Assembly: GCA_963842575.1 (NCBI GenBank) | Contig: CAWJGS010000004.1 | Span: 310,001-374,000, forward strand | Direction of reading: 5' to 3' | Length of the DNA: 64,000 nt | Origin: JACDER01 sp963842575 | Lineage (GTDB): Bacteria; Actinomycetota; Thermoleophilia; Gaiellales; Gaiellaceae | Program-made: the position numbers and the translations under genes | The notes under the pieces: generated by a model | Seen by the model: only the letters and a program-made list of their open reading frames with translations | Databases searched by the model: none | What the model was told of the DNA's origin: nothing | Part shown: one piece after another, positions 1-9,241 of the stretch | How the letters are laid out: each line of letters opens with the position of its first letter | Numbering within the stretch: the first letter of the stretch is position 1

Positions 1-2
1 CG

Positions 3-716
3 CACCAGGGGACGGTGACGCTGTTCGACGGGGAGACCGGCGTCGTGAAGACGGTGATGAACGCGTCCGCGATCACCGCGATCCGGACGGCCGCCGTCTC
101 GGCGGTCGCGACGCGTCTCCTCGCCCGGAAGGACGCCCGCAAGCTCGCGATCCTCGGGGCGGGCGTGCAGGCGCGTTCGCACCTCGACTCGATGCGTGCG
201 ATCCACGACTTCGGCCAGACCGTCCTGTACAGCCCGACGGCCGGGCATGCTCAGGCGCTGGCGGAGGAGTTCGGCGTGGAGGCGGCCGGCTCGGCGGAGG
301 AGGCCGTGCAGGACGCGGACGTCGTCGTGACCGCCACGAACGCGACGTCGCCCGTCCTCGAGCTCCGCTGGCTGAAAGAGGGCGCGCACGTCAACGCAGT
401 CGGCGGGCGGCCGCCGCAGATGACAGAGCTCGATCCCGAGACGCTCGCGGCCGCCGCGCTCTTCGTCGACCGGCGCGAGTCGGCCGAGAACGAGGCGGGC
501 GACTACCGGCGGGCGCTGGAGGAAGGCGCGATCGGCCCCGGCCACATCCGCGCCGAGATCGGAGAGGTGCTGATCGGATCGAAGCCGGGCCGGGAGAGCG
601 ACGCGGAGCTGACGATCTTCCGCTCGCTCGGTCTCGCGGTCGAGGATCTCGCCGCGGCCGAGTACGTGGTGCGCCGCGCGCGCGAGACGGGCGCGGGCAT
701 CGAAGTCCCGCTTTGA
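3..716 (+). CDS. Ornithine cyclodeaminase / mu-crystallin family protein, 5' truncated
   Basis: The frame is open from the first bases, so the start lies upstream. About 237 C-terminal residues are visible of a family that usually runs to about 320. The visible part begins with LFDGETGVV and ITAIRTAAVSA, the segment that leads into the Rossmann domain, followed by the NAD(P)-binding turn LAILGAGVQARSHL at about visible residues 48-62. Relatives cyclise ornithine to proline or reduce cyclic imino acids; the sequence does not decide which. The TGA stop overlaps the TTG start of the next gene by four bases, so the two are translationally coupled. The same pair of families occurs as eutC/eutB in ectoine catabolism, so amino-acid or imino-acid breakdown is a reasonable guess from context. 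Confidence 0.85.
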   Translation, partial: HQGTVTLFDGETGVVKTVMNASAITAIRTAAVSAVATRLLARKDARKLAILGAGVQARSHLDSMRAIHDFGQTVLYSPTAGHAQALAEEFGVEAAGSAEEAVQDADVVVTATNATSPVLELRWLKEGAHVNAVGGRPPQMTELDPETLAAAALFVDRRESAENEAGDYRRALEEGAIGPGHIRAEIGEVLIGSKPGRESDAELTIFRSLGLAVEDLAAAEYVVRRARETGAGIEVPL

Positions 717-1660
717 TCCCCGCCGCCGAGATTCGCAAAGCCCAGGCCGCGATCGAGGGCGCGGCCGTCCGCACTCCCCTCCTCCGGCTGAACGCGCCCG
801 AGGCGGACGCGGAGATCTACCTCAAGCTCGAGAACCTGCAGCCGATCGGCTCGTTCAAGATCCGCGGCGCGACGAACGCGATCCGGCAGACATCGCCGGA
901 CGAGCTCCGCGCCGGGGTCGTCACGGCCAGCGCCGGGAACATGGCTCAGGGGGTGGCATGGGCGGCACGCGAGGCCGGCGTCCCCTGCACGGTGATCGTC
1001 CCCGACCACGCGCCGCAGACGAAGCTGGACGCGATCGAGCGGCTCGGCGGGAGCATCGTGAAGGTCTCGCTGGACGAGTGGTGGGACGCACTCACCAACT
1101 ACGGGATGGACGGCGTCGAAGGCGTCTTCATCCACCCGGTGGCCGACGAGCGGGTCATGGCGGGCAACGGGACGATCGGGATGGAGATCGTCGAGGACCT
1201 GCCGAGCCCCGACGTCGTCCTCATCCCGTTCGGCGGAGGTGGGCTCACGACGGGGATCGCGAGCGCGCTGCGTGCGTTCGCACCGAACGCGAAGGTCTAC
1301 CCGGTCGAGCCGGAGACGGGCGCTCCGCTGGCCGCGTCGCTTGCCGCGGGCGAGCCCCAGGAGATCTCGTACACGCCGTCCTTCGTCGACGGAGCGGGCG
1401 CCCGCATGGTGCTGCCTGAGATGTGGCCGCGCGTGCGCGAGGTCGTCGACGGCTCGCTCACCGCCTCGCTCGAGGAGACGGCCGGCGCGATCCGCCTGCT
1501 CGCGGAGCGGGCGCGCGTGATCGCGGAGGGAGCAGGCGCGCTCGGAGTGGCCGCCGCGCTCGCCGGCCGCGCGGGCACGGGAAGGATCGTGTGCGTCGTC
1601 TCGGGCGGGAACATCGACTTCTCGACGCTGTCCACGATCCTCGCCGGCGACACGCCATGA
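713..1660 (+). CDS. PLP-dependent threonine/serine dehydratase-like ammonia-lyase
   Basis: 315 residues of fold-type II PLP enzyme. The cofactor lysine is in GSFKIRGA (K49) and the phosphate-binding glycine loop is FGGGGLTTG near residue 172. Members deaminate hydroxy-amino acids (threonine, serine, 3-hydroxyaspartate) to 2-oxo acids. The length is that of catabolic or racemase-like members and there is no C-terminal ACT domain, so allosteric isoleucine control is unlikely. The start is a TTG sharing TTGA with the upstream stop; no better start is in frame. The 3' end overlaps the next ATG as ATGA. With the upstream cyclodeaminase it forms an eutB/eutC-like pair, but the rest of an ectoine pathway is not in the window, so the substrate stays open. 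Confidence 0.85.
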   Translation: MIPAAEIRKAQAAIEGAAVRTPLLRLNAPEADAEIYLKLENLQPIGSFKIRGATNAIRQTSPDELRAGVVTASAGNMAQGVAWAAREAGVPCTVIVPDHAPQTKLDAIERLGGSIVKVSLDEWWDALTNYGMDGVEGVFIHPVADERVMAGNGTIGMEIVEDLPSPDVVLIPFGGGGLTTGIASALRAFAPNAKVYPVEPETGAPLAASLAAGEPQEISYTPSFVDGAGARMVLPEMWPRVREVVDGSLTASLEETAGAIRLLAERARVIAEGAGALGVAAALAGRAGTGRIVCVVSGGNIDFSTLSTILAGDTP

Positions 1661-2139
1661 CCGAGATCCGCGCCGCCTCCGACGTCGACCCGGAGGCGCT
1701 GCGGCGGCACGTCATCGAGGCATGGGGCGCGGAAGTGGTCGTCGCGCACGACGAGGCCATGTACCCGGCGCGCCATCCCGGCTTCGTCGCCGTGCGGGAA
1801 GGGGAGATCGTCGGGCACGTCTCCTACCGCGGCGACGGCGAGCGCTGCGAGATCGTCTCCATCGACGCGGAACCGAAGCACGGCGGCATCGGGTCGCTGC
1901 TGCTGGACGCCGCCGTCGGAGCCGCCCGCGAGCAGGGCTACAGGGTCGTGTGGCTGACCACCACGAACGACAACCTCGACGCGCTCCGCTTCTATCAGCG
2001 CCGCGGGTTTCGGCTCTGCGCGGTTCGGCCGGGTGCCGTCGACCGAGCCCGCGAGACGCTGAAACCGGAGATCCCGGTCATCGGCTCATACGGGATCAGG
2101 ATCGGCGACGAGCTCGATCTCGATCTCCAGCTTCTCTGA
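1657..2139 (+). CDS. GNAT family N-acetyltransferase
   Basis: 160 residues with a GNAT fold. The acetyl-CoA loop is the degenerate HGGIGSLLLDAAVGAAREQG in the middle of the protein, followed by the typical NLDALRFYQRRGFRL block that closes the fold. The start is the ATG of an ATGA overlap with the ammonia-lyase stop, so it is the third gene of a coupled run. The acceptor is unknown; context hints at an amine or amino-acid product of the preceding enzymes. The last 44 bases overlap the 3' end of the convergent DUF6328-like gene. Confidence 0.8.
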   Translation: MTEIRAASDVDPEALRRHVIEAWGAEVVVAHDEAMYPARHPGFVAVREGEIVGHVSYRGDGERCEIVSIDAEPKHGGIGSLLLDAAVGAAREQGYRVVWLTTTNDNLDALRFYQRRGFRLCAVRPGAVDRARETLKPEIPVIGSYGIRIGDELDLDLQLL

Positions 2140-2580
2140 CGAGAGCGAGCCCGAACCAGAGCCACACGAACGTGCCGCCGACGGCCGCGGCGACGACGGC
2201 GGCCCAGACGTTGTCGAAGAGGACGTCGGTGATCAGGAGAACCGTCGCCGTCATCCCCGCGGCGAGGAACGACGGCGCCCGCGATCGCCAGGCGGTTCGC
2301 GGTCACGAGCATGTGCTCCCTGTCCCCTTCGCGCCAGCGCAGCCGGTGGTACGTCGAGGGCGCGATCAGGAAGGCGGACGAGATCGCGGCACAGAGGAAG
2401 GCCACGAAGTAGACGTAGCGCTGCACCTCCGTCACCTTGTCCCAGCCGTTCGAGAACGGGACGATCAGCAGGAAGGCGAACAGCACCTGCACGCCGGGCA
2501 GGCACGACCCGGAGCTCGTTCAGGAGCTCGATCAGCTCACGGTTGAGGTCCTTCTCTTTCCGGTGCTCGTCGTCGCTCAT
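2096..2580 (-). CDS. DUF6328-like four-helix membrane protein, frameshifted
   Basis: Three frames join into one 160-residue protein. It starts MSDDEHRKEKDLNRELIELL, continues LPGVQVLFAFLLIVPFSNG and RYVYFVAFLCAAISSAFLIA, then TANRLAIAGAV and a last hydrophobic helix ending WLWFGLALVREAG. This is the charged N-terminus plus four hydrophobic segments typical of the actinobacterial DUF6328 family, whose function is unknown. One extra base lies near 2503 and another near 2267; removing both gives exactly 161 codons including the TGA. The ATG shares ATGA with the cofE stop, making it the last gene of the F420 operon. Whether it helps F420 metabolism is not shown. Confidence 0.65.
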
Positions 2581-3305
2581 CGGAAGAGGTCGCGGTCGGG
2601 CGGCATCACCAGGTCCTTGCCCTTCCCCGAGCCTGCCAGATCCAGGCCGCGGACGACGGCCGCCGGCACACGCGAGAGCTTCCCCATCACGAGCTCGGCC
2701 GCGCCCGCGATCTCGTCCGCGACGGCAATCGTCGTCGCGTGCAGCTCGTAGCCCGCCGGGTCGCGCTCGCCGTGCAGGTTACGGAGCACCTGCAGCCCGG
2801 CGGCGCCGATCGCGATGTCGGTCGTCCCCTCGCGCCAGGCGCGGCCGAAGGAGTCGGTGACGAGGACGGCCACGGCGCGGCCGGTCAGCTCTTCCAGGCG
2901 GGCACGAAGGCGTTCGGCGGACGAGTCAGGGTCCTCGGGGAGCAGCACCACGGTGCCCGCCTCGGGTGCGTTGGAGGCGTCGACGCCGGCGGAGGCGCAG
3001 ACGAAGCCGTGTCTCGTCTCGGCGATGAGCAGGGGCGGCCGCAGCCGGACGATGCGCGCGGTCTCGCCGAGGATGACCTCGGTCTGGCGCGGATCGCGGT
3101 CCCCGGAGATCTCGCGGGCATAGCGCGACGGCTCGATCCCGTCGAGCGCGCGAACGCGCCCCTCCGCCTTCGACACGGCCTTCTGGGCGACGACGACCAC
3201 GTCGCCGTCCTCGAGCTCGACCGCACCGGCGATCAGCGGCGCGAGGTCGTCCCCCTCGGCGATCTCGGGGAGGCCCTCGACGCCGATGACCCGGTACTCG
3301 CTCAC
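2577..3305 (-). CDS. cofE: Coenzyme F420-0:L-glutamate ligase
   Basis: 242 residues. CofE adds L-glutamates to F420-0 using GTP and divalent metal. The protein shows the CofE pattern: VIGVEGLPEIAEGDDLAPLI at the N-terminus, VVVVAQKAVSKAEGRV, ILGETARIVRLRPPLLIAET, and VLVTDSFGRAWREGTTDIAIG, the GTP/metal site region. It lacks the C-terminal nitroreductase-like domain of mycobacterial FbiB, so the dehydro-F420-0 reduction step known from actinobacteria must be done by another protein, not visible here. It overlaps npdG upstream and the DUF6328 gene downstream by ATGA. Confidence 0.93.
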   Translation of the reverse strand: MSEYRVIGVEGLPEIAEGDDLAPLIAGAVELEDGDVVVVAQKAVSKAEGRVRALDGIEPSRYAREISGDRDPRQTEVILGETARIVRLRPPLLIAETRHGFVCASAGVDASNAPEAGTVVLLPEDPDSSAERLRARLEELTGRAVAVLVTDSFGRAWREGTTDIAIGAAGLQVLRNLHGERDPAGYELHATTIAVADEIAGAAELVMGKLSRVPAAVVRGLDLAGSGKGKDLVMPPDRDLFR

Positions 3306-3922
3306 GAGAGCCAGGTGATGCGGATGCCGGCGTGCCCCTTGTAGCGGCGGTTCAAGCTGACGATCACGGCCGTGAGCCCCTCGAGCGCCCGGGCATTCGC
3401 GAGCGACCCGGCGTCCAGCGCGCGGCCCGCCACGAGGCGCGACGCGAGCTCGAGCGAAAGCTCCTTGGCGCGCTCGTCGTCGCCGCAGACGAGGGCGTCC
3501 TCGTCGGGAGCGCGGTTGCCGGAGAGCGTTCTGGCGGCGAGGGAGTGGAGCCCGGCCGCGACCGGGCCGGGGACGTTTGCGGCCACCTGCTCGGCGACGG
3601 AGGGGCCTTCGCTTCCCGGCCGGACCGTTCCGTCGCCGAAGCGCAGCTCGCTTGCGACCGACAGCAGCGGCGTCGAGCCGATCGCGCGCGCGAGCGACTT
3701 CGCCGTCTGGACGGCCGCGCCGGCCGTGACGGCGAGGACGGCGAGGTCGACGCCGCGCACGACCTCCTGGTTCGGTCCTCCCGAGACGCCGAGCTCCCGT
3801 GCGGCCGCCTTGGCGCGCTCACCGTCGCGCGATCCGATCACGACCTCGTCCCCCGCCGCGCTCAGCCGCTTCGCCAGCCCTCGTCCGAAGTCGCCCGTCC
3901 CGCCGACGATTGCGACCCTCAC
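3302..3922 (-). CDS. npdG: F420-dependent NADP+ oxidoreductase family protein
   Basis: 206 residues, starting at the GTG of a GTGA overlap with cofD. The N-terminus VRVAIVGGTGDFGRGLAKRL is a GxGxxG-type dinucleotide-binding motif, followed by VVIGSRDGERA, which contacts the NADP 2'-phosphate in this family. The C-terminal half (PVAAGLHSLAARTL, CGDDERAKELSLELAS) matches F420H2:NADP oxidoreductases, which pass hydride between F420 and NADP+. Placement inside the F420 biosynthetic operon supports the call. The cofE start overlaps its stop. The alternative is an F420-independent NADP reductase of the same fold. Confidence 0.85.
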   Translation of the reverse strand: MRVAIVGGTGDFGRGLAKRLSAAGDEVVIGSRDGERAKAAARELGVSGGPNQEVVRGVDLAVLAVTAGAAVQTAKSLARAIGSTPLLSVASELRFGDGTVRPGSEGPSVAEQVAANVPGPVAAGLHSLAARTLSGNRAPDEDALVCGDDERAKELSLELASRLVAGRALDAGSLANARALEGLTAVIVSLNRRYKGHAGIRITWLS

Positions 3923-4836
3923 GCGACCGGCACCGAGAGCGCCGCCTCGGCCAGGCGGCGGCGGGCGTCCGCGCCGTCCATCAGCGTCCGCGTGACCACG
4001 ACAGGCACCGGCGACTCGGCGCTGCCCGCATCCGCCTCGTCGACCACCAGGGTGTCGATGAGGCCCTCGTAGACGGAAGCGACGTGCGCAGGCGACGTGC
4101 CGCCCGCCAGCCGAGCGAGCATCCGGTCGGCGGGCCCCTTCACCGTCTTTCCCCCGATGAGGGGACTGACGGCGACGGCGGGGACGCGGCGCTGCTCGAG
4201 CGCGGCCCGGATCTCGGCGACCGCGAGGATCGGCGCGATGCTGACGTACGGGTTGCTGGGCGCAAGGAGGATCATGTCGGCCCCGGCCAGGGCTTCGAGC
4301 ACGCCGGGCGCGGGGCCGGCCGCCTCGGCGCCCTCGAAGCGGACGCCGTGCACCTCGTCCTGGTGGCCACGTGCGACGAACCATTCCTGGAAGGGAAGCT
4401 CGCCGGCCGGCGTCTCGAGCCAGGTGCGCAGGCGGTCGTCGGTGGCGGGCAAAAGCGACGCGCGGACGCCGAAGGCCGCGGTGAGCCGTTGTGTGATCGC
4501 TGACAACGGCTCACCGCGCCGCAGAGCCTCCGAACGAACCAGGTGCAAACCCGTGTCGCGGTCACCGATCCTAAACCAGTTCGGGCCTCCGAGCGACGCT
4601 GCGGTCTCGAGGACGTTCCATGTCTCCCCCGACCGTCCCCAGCCCCGTTCGAGGTCGAAGACACCGGCGAGTGTGTAGAGCACCGAGTCCAGGTCGGGCG
4701 ACACGTGCAGGCCGAGGATCTCCACGTCGTCGCCGACGTTCCCGATCACGGTCAGGCTCTCCGGGCCGGCCGTTTCCGCCAGCGCCTGGGCGAAGCGGGC
4801 GCCGCCGAAGCCGCCGGCGAGCAGAGCGAGCTTCAC
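3919..4836 (-). CDS. cofD: 2-phospho-L-lactate / phosphoenolpyruvyl transferase (F420 biosynthesis)
   Basis: 305 residues (fbiA in mycobacteria). CofD transfers the phospho-lactyl or enolpyruvyl moiety from the GDP-activated donor to Fo. Clear family motifs are LLAGGFGGARFAQAL at the start, TVIGNVGDDVEILGLHVSPD, RIGDRDTGLH, ILLAPSNPYVSIAPIL and VAVSPLIGGKTVKGPADRM. The GTG start lies in a GTGA overlap with cofC, the partner that makes its donor. An upstream extension of this frame has no CofD similarity and is rejected. The Fo synthase gene (fbiC or cofG/H) is not in the window. Confidence 0.95.
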   Translation of the reverse strand: MKLALLAGGFGGARFAQALAETAGPESLTVIGNVGDDVEILGLHVSPDLDSVLYTLAGVFDLERGWGRSGETWNVLETAASLGGPNWFRIGDRDTGLHLVRSEALRRGEPLSAITQRLTAAFGVRASLLPATDDRLRTWLETPAGELPFQEWFVARGHQDEVHGVRFEGAEAAGPAPGVLEALAGADMILLAPSNPYVSIAPILAVAEIRAALEQRRVPAVAVSPLIGGKTVKGPADRMLARLAGGTSPAHVASVYEGLIDTLVVDEADAGSAESPVPVVVTRTLMDGADARRRLAEAALSVPVA

Positions 4837-5366
4837 GCGACGTCCCGAAGCGACGTCAGCGCGGTTGCCGTGTGCCGGCCGAGGCGCGACTCGACCCGGC
4901 CGAGGTCCTCCACCGTGTCGACGTCGTCGACGATATTCGGAATCGCCGCCATGACGCAACCGGCGCCCATCTCGTACGCGTGCCGGCGAAAACGGGCGGC
5001 ACTTCCAGGTCCGTACAGGTCCGCGAACTGGCCCGGCTCGGAGAGCGCGAGCGCGTTTGTCGTCCCATCGGCGGCCTCCACCAGCGCGATGCCGCCGGGC
5101 TGAGCCGACCCGAGGAGTGCCAGCAGGTCGCGCGGCGTGACGCACGGGAGGTCGGCGTTGACGATGAGCACCGGGCCGTGGCCGGCGTGCTCGAGCTCGA
5201 AGGCGACCGCCGCGCCCTGCCCGCCCATTCCCGTCGCGACCCGCACCTCCCCGACGGCGCCTGCTGCGGCCACCACGTCGGCGAGCATCGCCTGGGCGAA
5301 CTCCGGCCCGAGCCCGAGCCGCGTCTTGGCCCCGAGGCCTCGGAACGGCACCACGATCCGCACCAT
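4833..5366 (-). CDS. cofC: 2-phospho-L-lactate / PEP guanylyltransferase
   Basis: 177 residues (fbiD-like). It activates phospholactate or PEP with GTP for CofD. The MobA-like nucleotidyltransferase fold shows as VRIVVPFRGLGAKTRLG (nucleotide and Mg site; the basic pair sits where family members carry KxxKSRL), VLIVNADLPCVTPRDLLALL with the metal Asp, and DVDTVEDLGRVESRLG at the end. The ATG at 5366 was chosen over one 17 codons upstream because the motif starts right there and a TAGGCT hexamer lies seven bases before it, as expected for a leaderless mRNA. First gene of the operon cofC-cofD-npdG-cofE-DUF6328, every junction a 4-base overlap. Confidence 0.9.
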   Translation of the reverse strand: MVRIVVPFRGLGAKTRLGLGPEFAQAMLADVVAAAGAVGEVRVATGMGGQGAAVAFELEHAGHGPVLIVNADLPCVTPRDLLALLGSAQPGGIALVEAADGTTNALALSEPGQFADLYGPGSAARFRRHAYEMGAGCVMAAIPNIVDDVDTVEDLGRVESRLGRHTATALTSLRDVA

Positions 5367-5373
5367 CGGCGAG

Positions 5374-5379
5374 AGCCTA
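5374..5379 (-). promoter_or_regulatory. -10-like TAGGCT for a leaderless cofC transcript
   Basis: On the minus strand TAGGCT fits the actinobacterial -10 pattern TANNNT and ends seven bases before the cofC ATG. Transcription would begin at or next to the start codon, and no Shine-Dalgarno sequence is present in between. No convincing -35 is seen. Confidence 0.5.
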
Positions 5380-5401
5380 TCCCGGCCGACGGTGTGATAA
5401 G

Positions 5402-5428
5402 ACCCCTCTTCAGCCACGCGAGAGGGGT
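5402..5428. other. Inverted repeat between cofC and the RTX gene
   Basis: ACCCCTCT at 5402-5409 and AGAGGGGT at 5421-5428 are perfect inverted copies around an 11-base loop. The site lies in the 80-bp divergent region, 18 bases before the RTX-gene ATG. It could be an operator or an mRNA hairpin; no poly-T tract follows, so it is not a standard terminator for either gene. Confidence 0.4.
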
Positions 5429-5446
5429 TCGAGAGTTGGGACGGGA

Positions 5447-8400
5447 ATGAGGATCAGGCGCTGTGCCGTGCTCGCGGCGGCGCTCGCCGTTGCCTTCGGA
5501 GTGGCCACGGAGAAGGCCAACGCCGCGTTCTCCGTCCACATCGCGAGCAACACGCTCACCGTCACCGGCGACGCCGCGAGCGACACGCTCGCGCTCCGCC
5601 TGGCGCCGGGCGACCCCCAGACGCTGATCCTCGACGTCGGCAACAACGGAAGCGCCGACTTCACCGCGAACCGTCTGCTCTTCAACAAGATCGTCGTGAA
5701 TGCAGGCGCCGGAAACGACACTGTGCTGATCGTCGAGACCAATGGGGCGTTCACCGACCAGGAAGCGACGACGCTCAACGGCCAGGATGGAAACGACACG
5801 CTGACCGGCGGGCGTGGGCCCGAGACGCTCATCGGCGCGGACGGGAACGACCGGGTCACCGGCGGGCGCGGGAACGACACCGCCTTGCTCGGGATCGGCG
5901 ACGACACCTTCGTGTGGAACGCGAGCGACGACAGCGACGTCGTCGAGGGCCAGGCCGGAACGGACACGCTCGACTTCCACGGATCGAGCGCCAACGAGAA
6001 CATCGACCTGTCCGCCAACCGCAGCCGTCTGCGCCTCACCCGCGACGTCGGCAGCGTTGTCATGGACGCCGCCGCGGTCGAGCACGTGAGCGTGCACGTG
6101 GGCGGGGGCAGGGACACCCTCACGGTCAACTCATTGGCCGGCACCGGCGTCACCCGGGTCGACGCCGACCTCGGAGGCAGCGACGGCGCCGCCGACACGG
6201 TGACCGTGAACGGCACCGCGAGCGCCGACACCATCGCCCTCTCGGCCGCGGGCGGCGTGGTGCAGGCGAACACGGGGCCGGCCGTCGGTCTTCGTCTCGC
6301 ACACCGAGCCGGCCAACGACACGCTGCAGGTGAACACCCTGGCGGGCAGCGACAGCGTCTCGTTTTTCCGCGGGGTGAGCCCGCTGCTCAGCCTGAACAT
6401 CGACGGCGGCGCCGACGCGGACACGATCCTCCCGACCGGGACGGCCGGCCCTGACAGCGTCCAGCTGGTTTTGTCCGCCACCCCTTCGACCGTGGACGTG
6501 TCCATGGACGGCGGCTCCACCTTCGCCCACGTCCTCGCCTCCGATGTGAGCGACAGGATCGACGTGCAGACACTGGGCGGGGCGGACACGATCCAGGCCG
6601 GGAACGGCCTGTCGACGCTCACCCCGCTGGTGCTGGACGGCGGCACCGGGCCGGACACGATCACCGGCGGCGACGGCAACGACACCCTGCTCGGCGGCGA
6701 CGACAACGACACCGTCACCGGCGGGCGCGGGACCGACACCGCCTTCCTCGGCAACGGCGACGACACCTTCGTGTGGAACCCCGGCGACAGCAGCGACGTG
6801 GTCGAGGGCCAGGCCGGAACGGACACGCTCGACTTCCGCGGCGCCAACATCGCCGAGAAGATCGAGTTGTCCCCGAACGGCGGCCGTCTGCGCCTCACCC
6901 GCGACGTGGCCAACATCGTGCATGGACGCGGACGACGTCGAACTGGTGGACCTGCACGTTCTGGGCGGCTCGGACACGGTCACCGTCGACTCACTGGCCG
7001 GCACGGACGTCACCCGCGTCGACGTCGACCTGGGTGCGACGCTCGCCGGCGGGTCGGGCGACGGCGCGATCGACACCGTCCTCGTGAACGGGACACCGGG
7101 CGCAGACAGCGTGTCGGTGTCTGCTGCGGGCGGCGTGGTGCAGGCGAACACGGGCCCGGCCTCGGTGTTCGTCTCGGACGCCGAGCCGGCCAACGACGTG
7201 CTGCAGGTCAACACCCTGGCCGGCAGCGACAGCGTCTCGTTTTTCCGCGGGGTGAGCCCGCTGCTCAGCCTGAACGTGGACGGCGGCGCCGACGCGGACA
7301 CGATCTTCCCGACCGGGACGGCCGGCCCTGACAGCGTCCAACTGGTTTTGTCCGTCACCCCCTCGACCGTGGACGTGTCCATGGACGGCGGCTCCACCTT
7401 CGCCCACGTCCTCGCCTCCGATGTGAGCGACCGAATCAACGTGCAGACACTGGGCGGAGCGGACACGATCCAGGCCGGGAACGGCCTGTCGACGCTCACC
7501 CCGCTGGTACTTGACGGCGGCACCGGCCCGGACACGATCACCGGCGGCGACGGCAACGACACCCTGCTCGGCGGCGACGACAACGACACCGTCACCGGCG
7601 GGCGCGGGACCGACATCGCCTTCCTCGGCAACGGCGACGACACCTTCGTCTGGAACCCCGGCGACAACAGCGACGTGGTCGAGGGCCAAGCCAATACCGA
7701 CACGCTCACGATGGACTTGAGCAATGCCTCCGAGAAGGTCGAGTTGGCCGCGAACGGGGGCCGGCTGCGCCTGACCCGCGACATCGCGAGCATCACCATG
7801 GACACCGACGACGTGGAGACGGTCGACCTGCATGCTCTGGGCGGCACCGACACCATCACCGTCGACTCCCTCCTCGGCACCGACGTCACCCGGGTCAACG
7901 CCGACCTCGCCGGGACACTGGGCGGCTCGGCCGGTGACGGTGCGGCGGACACGGTGGTCGTCAACGGCACCGATCTCGCCGACACCGTGCCCGTCACTGC
8001 CAGCGGGGGAGTCGTAAAGGCCGTGAACGGCCCGACCTCCGTGTTCGTGTCGAACGCCGAGCCGGCCAACGACGTGCTGCAGGTGAACACCCTGGCCGGA
8101 AACGACCTCGTGTCTTTCTTCCCCGGCGTGACCGCCGCGCTCATCCTCAGCGTGGACGGAGGGCTCGACACCGACACCGTCTTCCCGACCGGGACGGCGG
8201 GACCCGACACGGTCGTGATCAGCGCCTCCACCCCACCGGCCGTCGACGTGGCGCTGCCCAGCGGCGTCGCTCACCTTCTCGCCGAGACGGTCGACGTGCA
8301 GACGCTCGCGGGCGCGGACACGATCACCGGCTTGAACGGAGTGGCCGGCACAGGGGCTCGCATCGTTCTCGACGGCGGACCCGACGCGGACGCCATCGCC

Positions 8401-9241
8401 GGGACGGATGCCCCCGACCTGATCATCGGTGGCGACGGCGCCGACCAGGTGGACGGCAACCGCGGCGACGACACCGCGCTGCTCGGCACCGGAGACGACA
8501 ACTTCATCTGGAACCCCGGGGACGGCAGCGACGTCGTAGAGGGCCAGGCCAATACCGACACGCTCACGATGGACTTGAGCAATATCGGCGAGAAGGTCGA
8601 GTTGTCGGCAAACGGGGGCCGCCTGCGCCTGACCCGCGACGTCGCCAACATCACCATGGACACCGACGACGTCGAGACGGTCGACCTGCATGCGCTGGGC
8701 GGCACCGACACCATCACCGTCGACCCGCTCCTCGGCACCGACGTCACCCGGGTCAACGCCGGCCTCGGTGGAACGCTCGCGGGCGGATCGGGCGACGGGG
8801 CGGCCGACGTGGTCAAGGTGGTGGGTACGACCGGCGCGGACACGGCGGGGATAGCGCCGAGCGGCGAGCGAGGTCCAGGTGCAGGGACTCGGACCGAAGG
8901 TATTCATCGCGGACTCCGAGCCGGCGAACGACACGCTCGAGGTCGACGGACTGGATGGGAACGACACGCTGACGGGGACTGCGGGACTTGCGGCCTTGAC
9001 CAAGCTCACCCTGGACGGCGGCCTCGCGGCGGACACGCTGACGGGTGGAGACGGCGGCGACACGCTGATCGGCGGAGACGGCGCTGACATCATCCGCGGG
9101 ATGGCAGGGGACGACTTCCTCTTCGGCGGCCCCGGCACAGACACGCTGAACGGCGGGGCCGGAGCCGACACGTTTTCCTGCGGCGGGCCCGGTGACACGC
9201 TCGTCACGGACGCCTTCGACACCATCGGCCCCGACTGCTGA
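5447..9241 (+). CDS. Large secreted RTX-type calcium-binding repeat protein, frameshifted
   Basis: After removing three extra bases (near 6284, 6921 and 8864) the locus reads as one 1,263-residue protein. A signal peptide covers about residues 1-26 (RRCAVLAAALAVAFGVA, cut near ANAA). The rest is acidic and Gly/Asp-rich, with nonapeptide RTX motifs such as GGDGNDTLLGGDDNDTVTGG in each unit and at the C-terminus (GGDGGDTLIGGDGADIIRG). Between them lie beta-rich stretches such as GGRLRLTRDVANI and DDVETVDLHALGGTD. RTX repeats bind calcium and fold into parallel beta-rolls after export. No protease, lipase or pore-forming domain is visible, so a structural or adhesive surface role is inferred. 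The stop overlaps the likely CTG start of the next gene. Confidence 0.8.
6330..8937 (+). repeat. Three long tandem repeats inside the RTX gene
   Basis: Units begin at about 6330, 7207 and 8083 with VNTLAGSD/VNTLAGND followed by SVSFFRG or LVSFFPG, giving a period near 876 bp (292 residues). Units one and two are nearly identical at DNA level across several hundred bases (for example around 6360-6660 and 7235-7535). The third has diverged more. A shorter related segment precedes 6330. This indicates recent tandem duplication, and such identity is also a place where assemblers collapse or misjoin copies. Confidence 0.75.
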
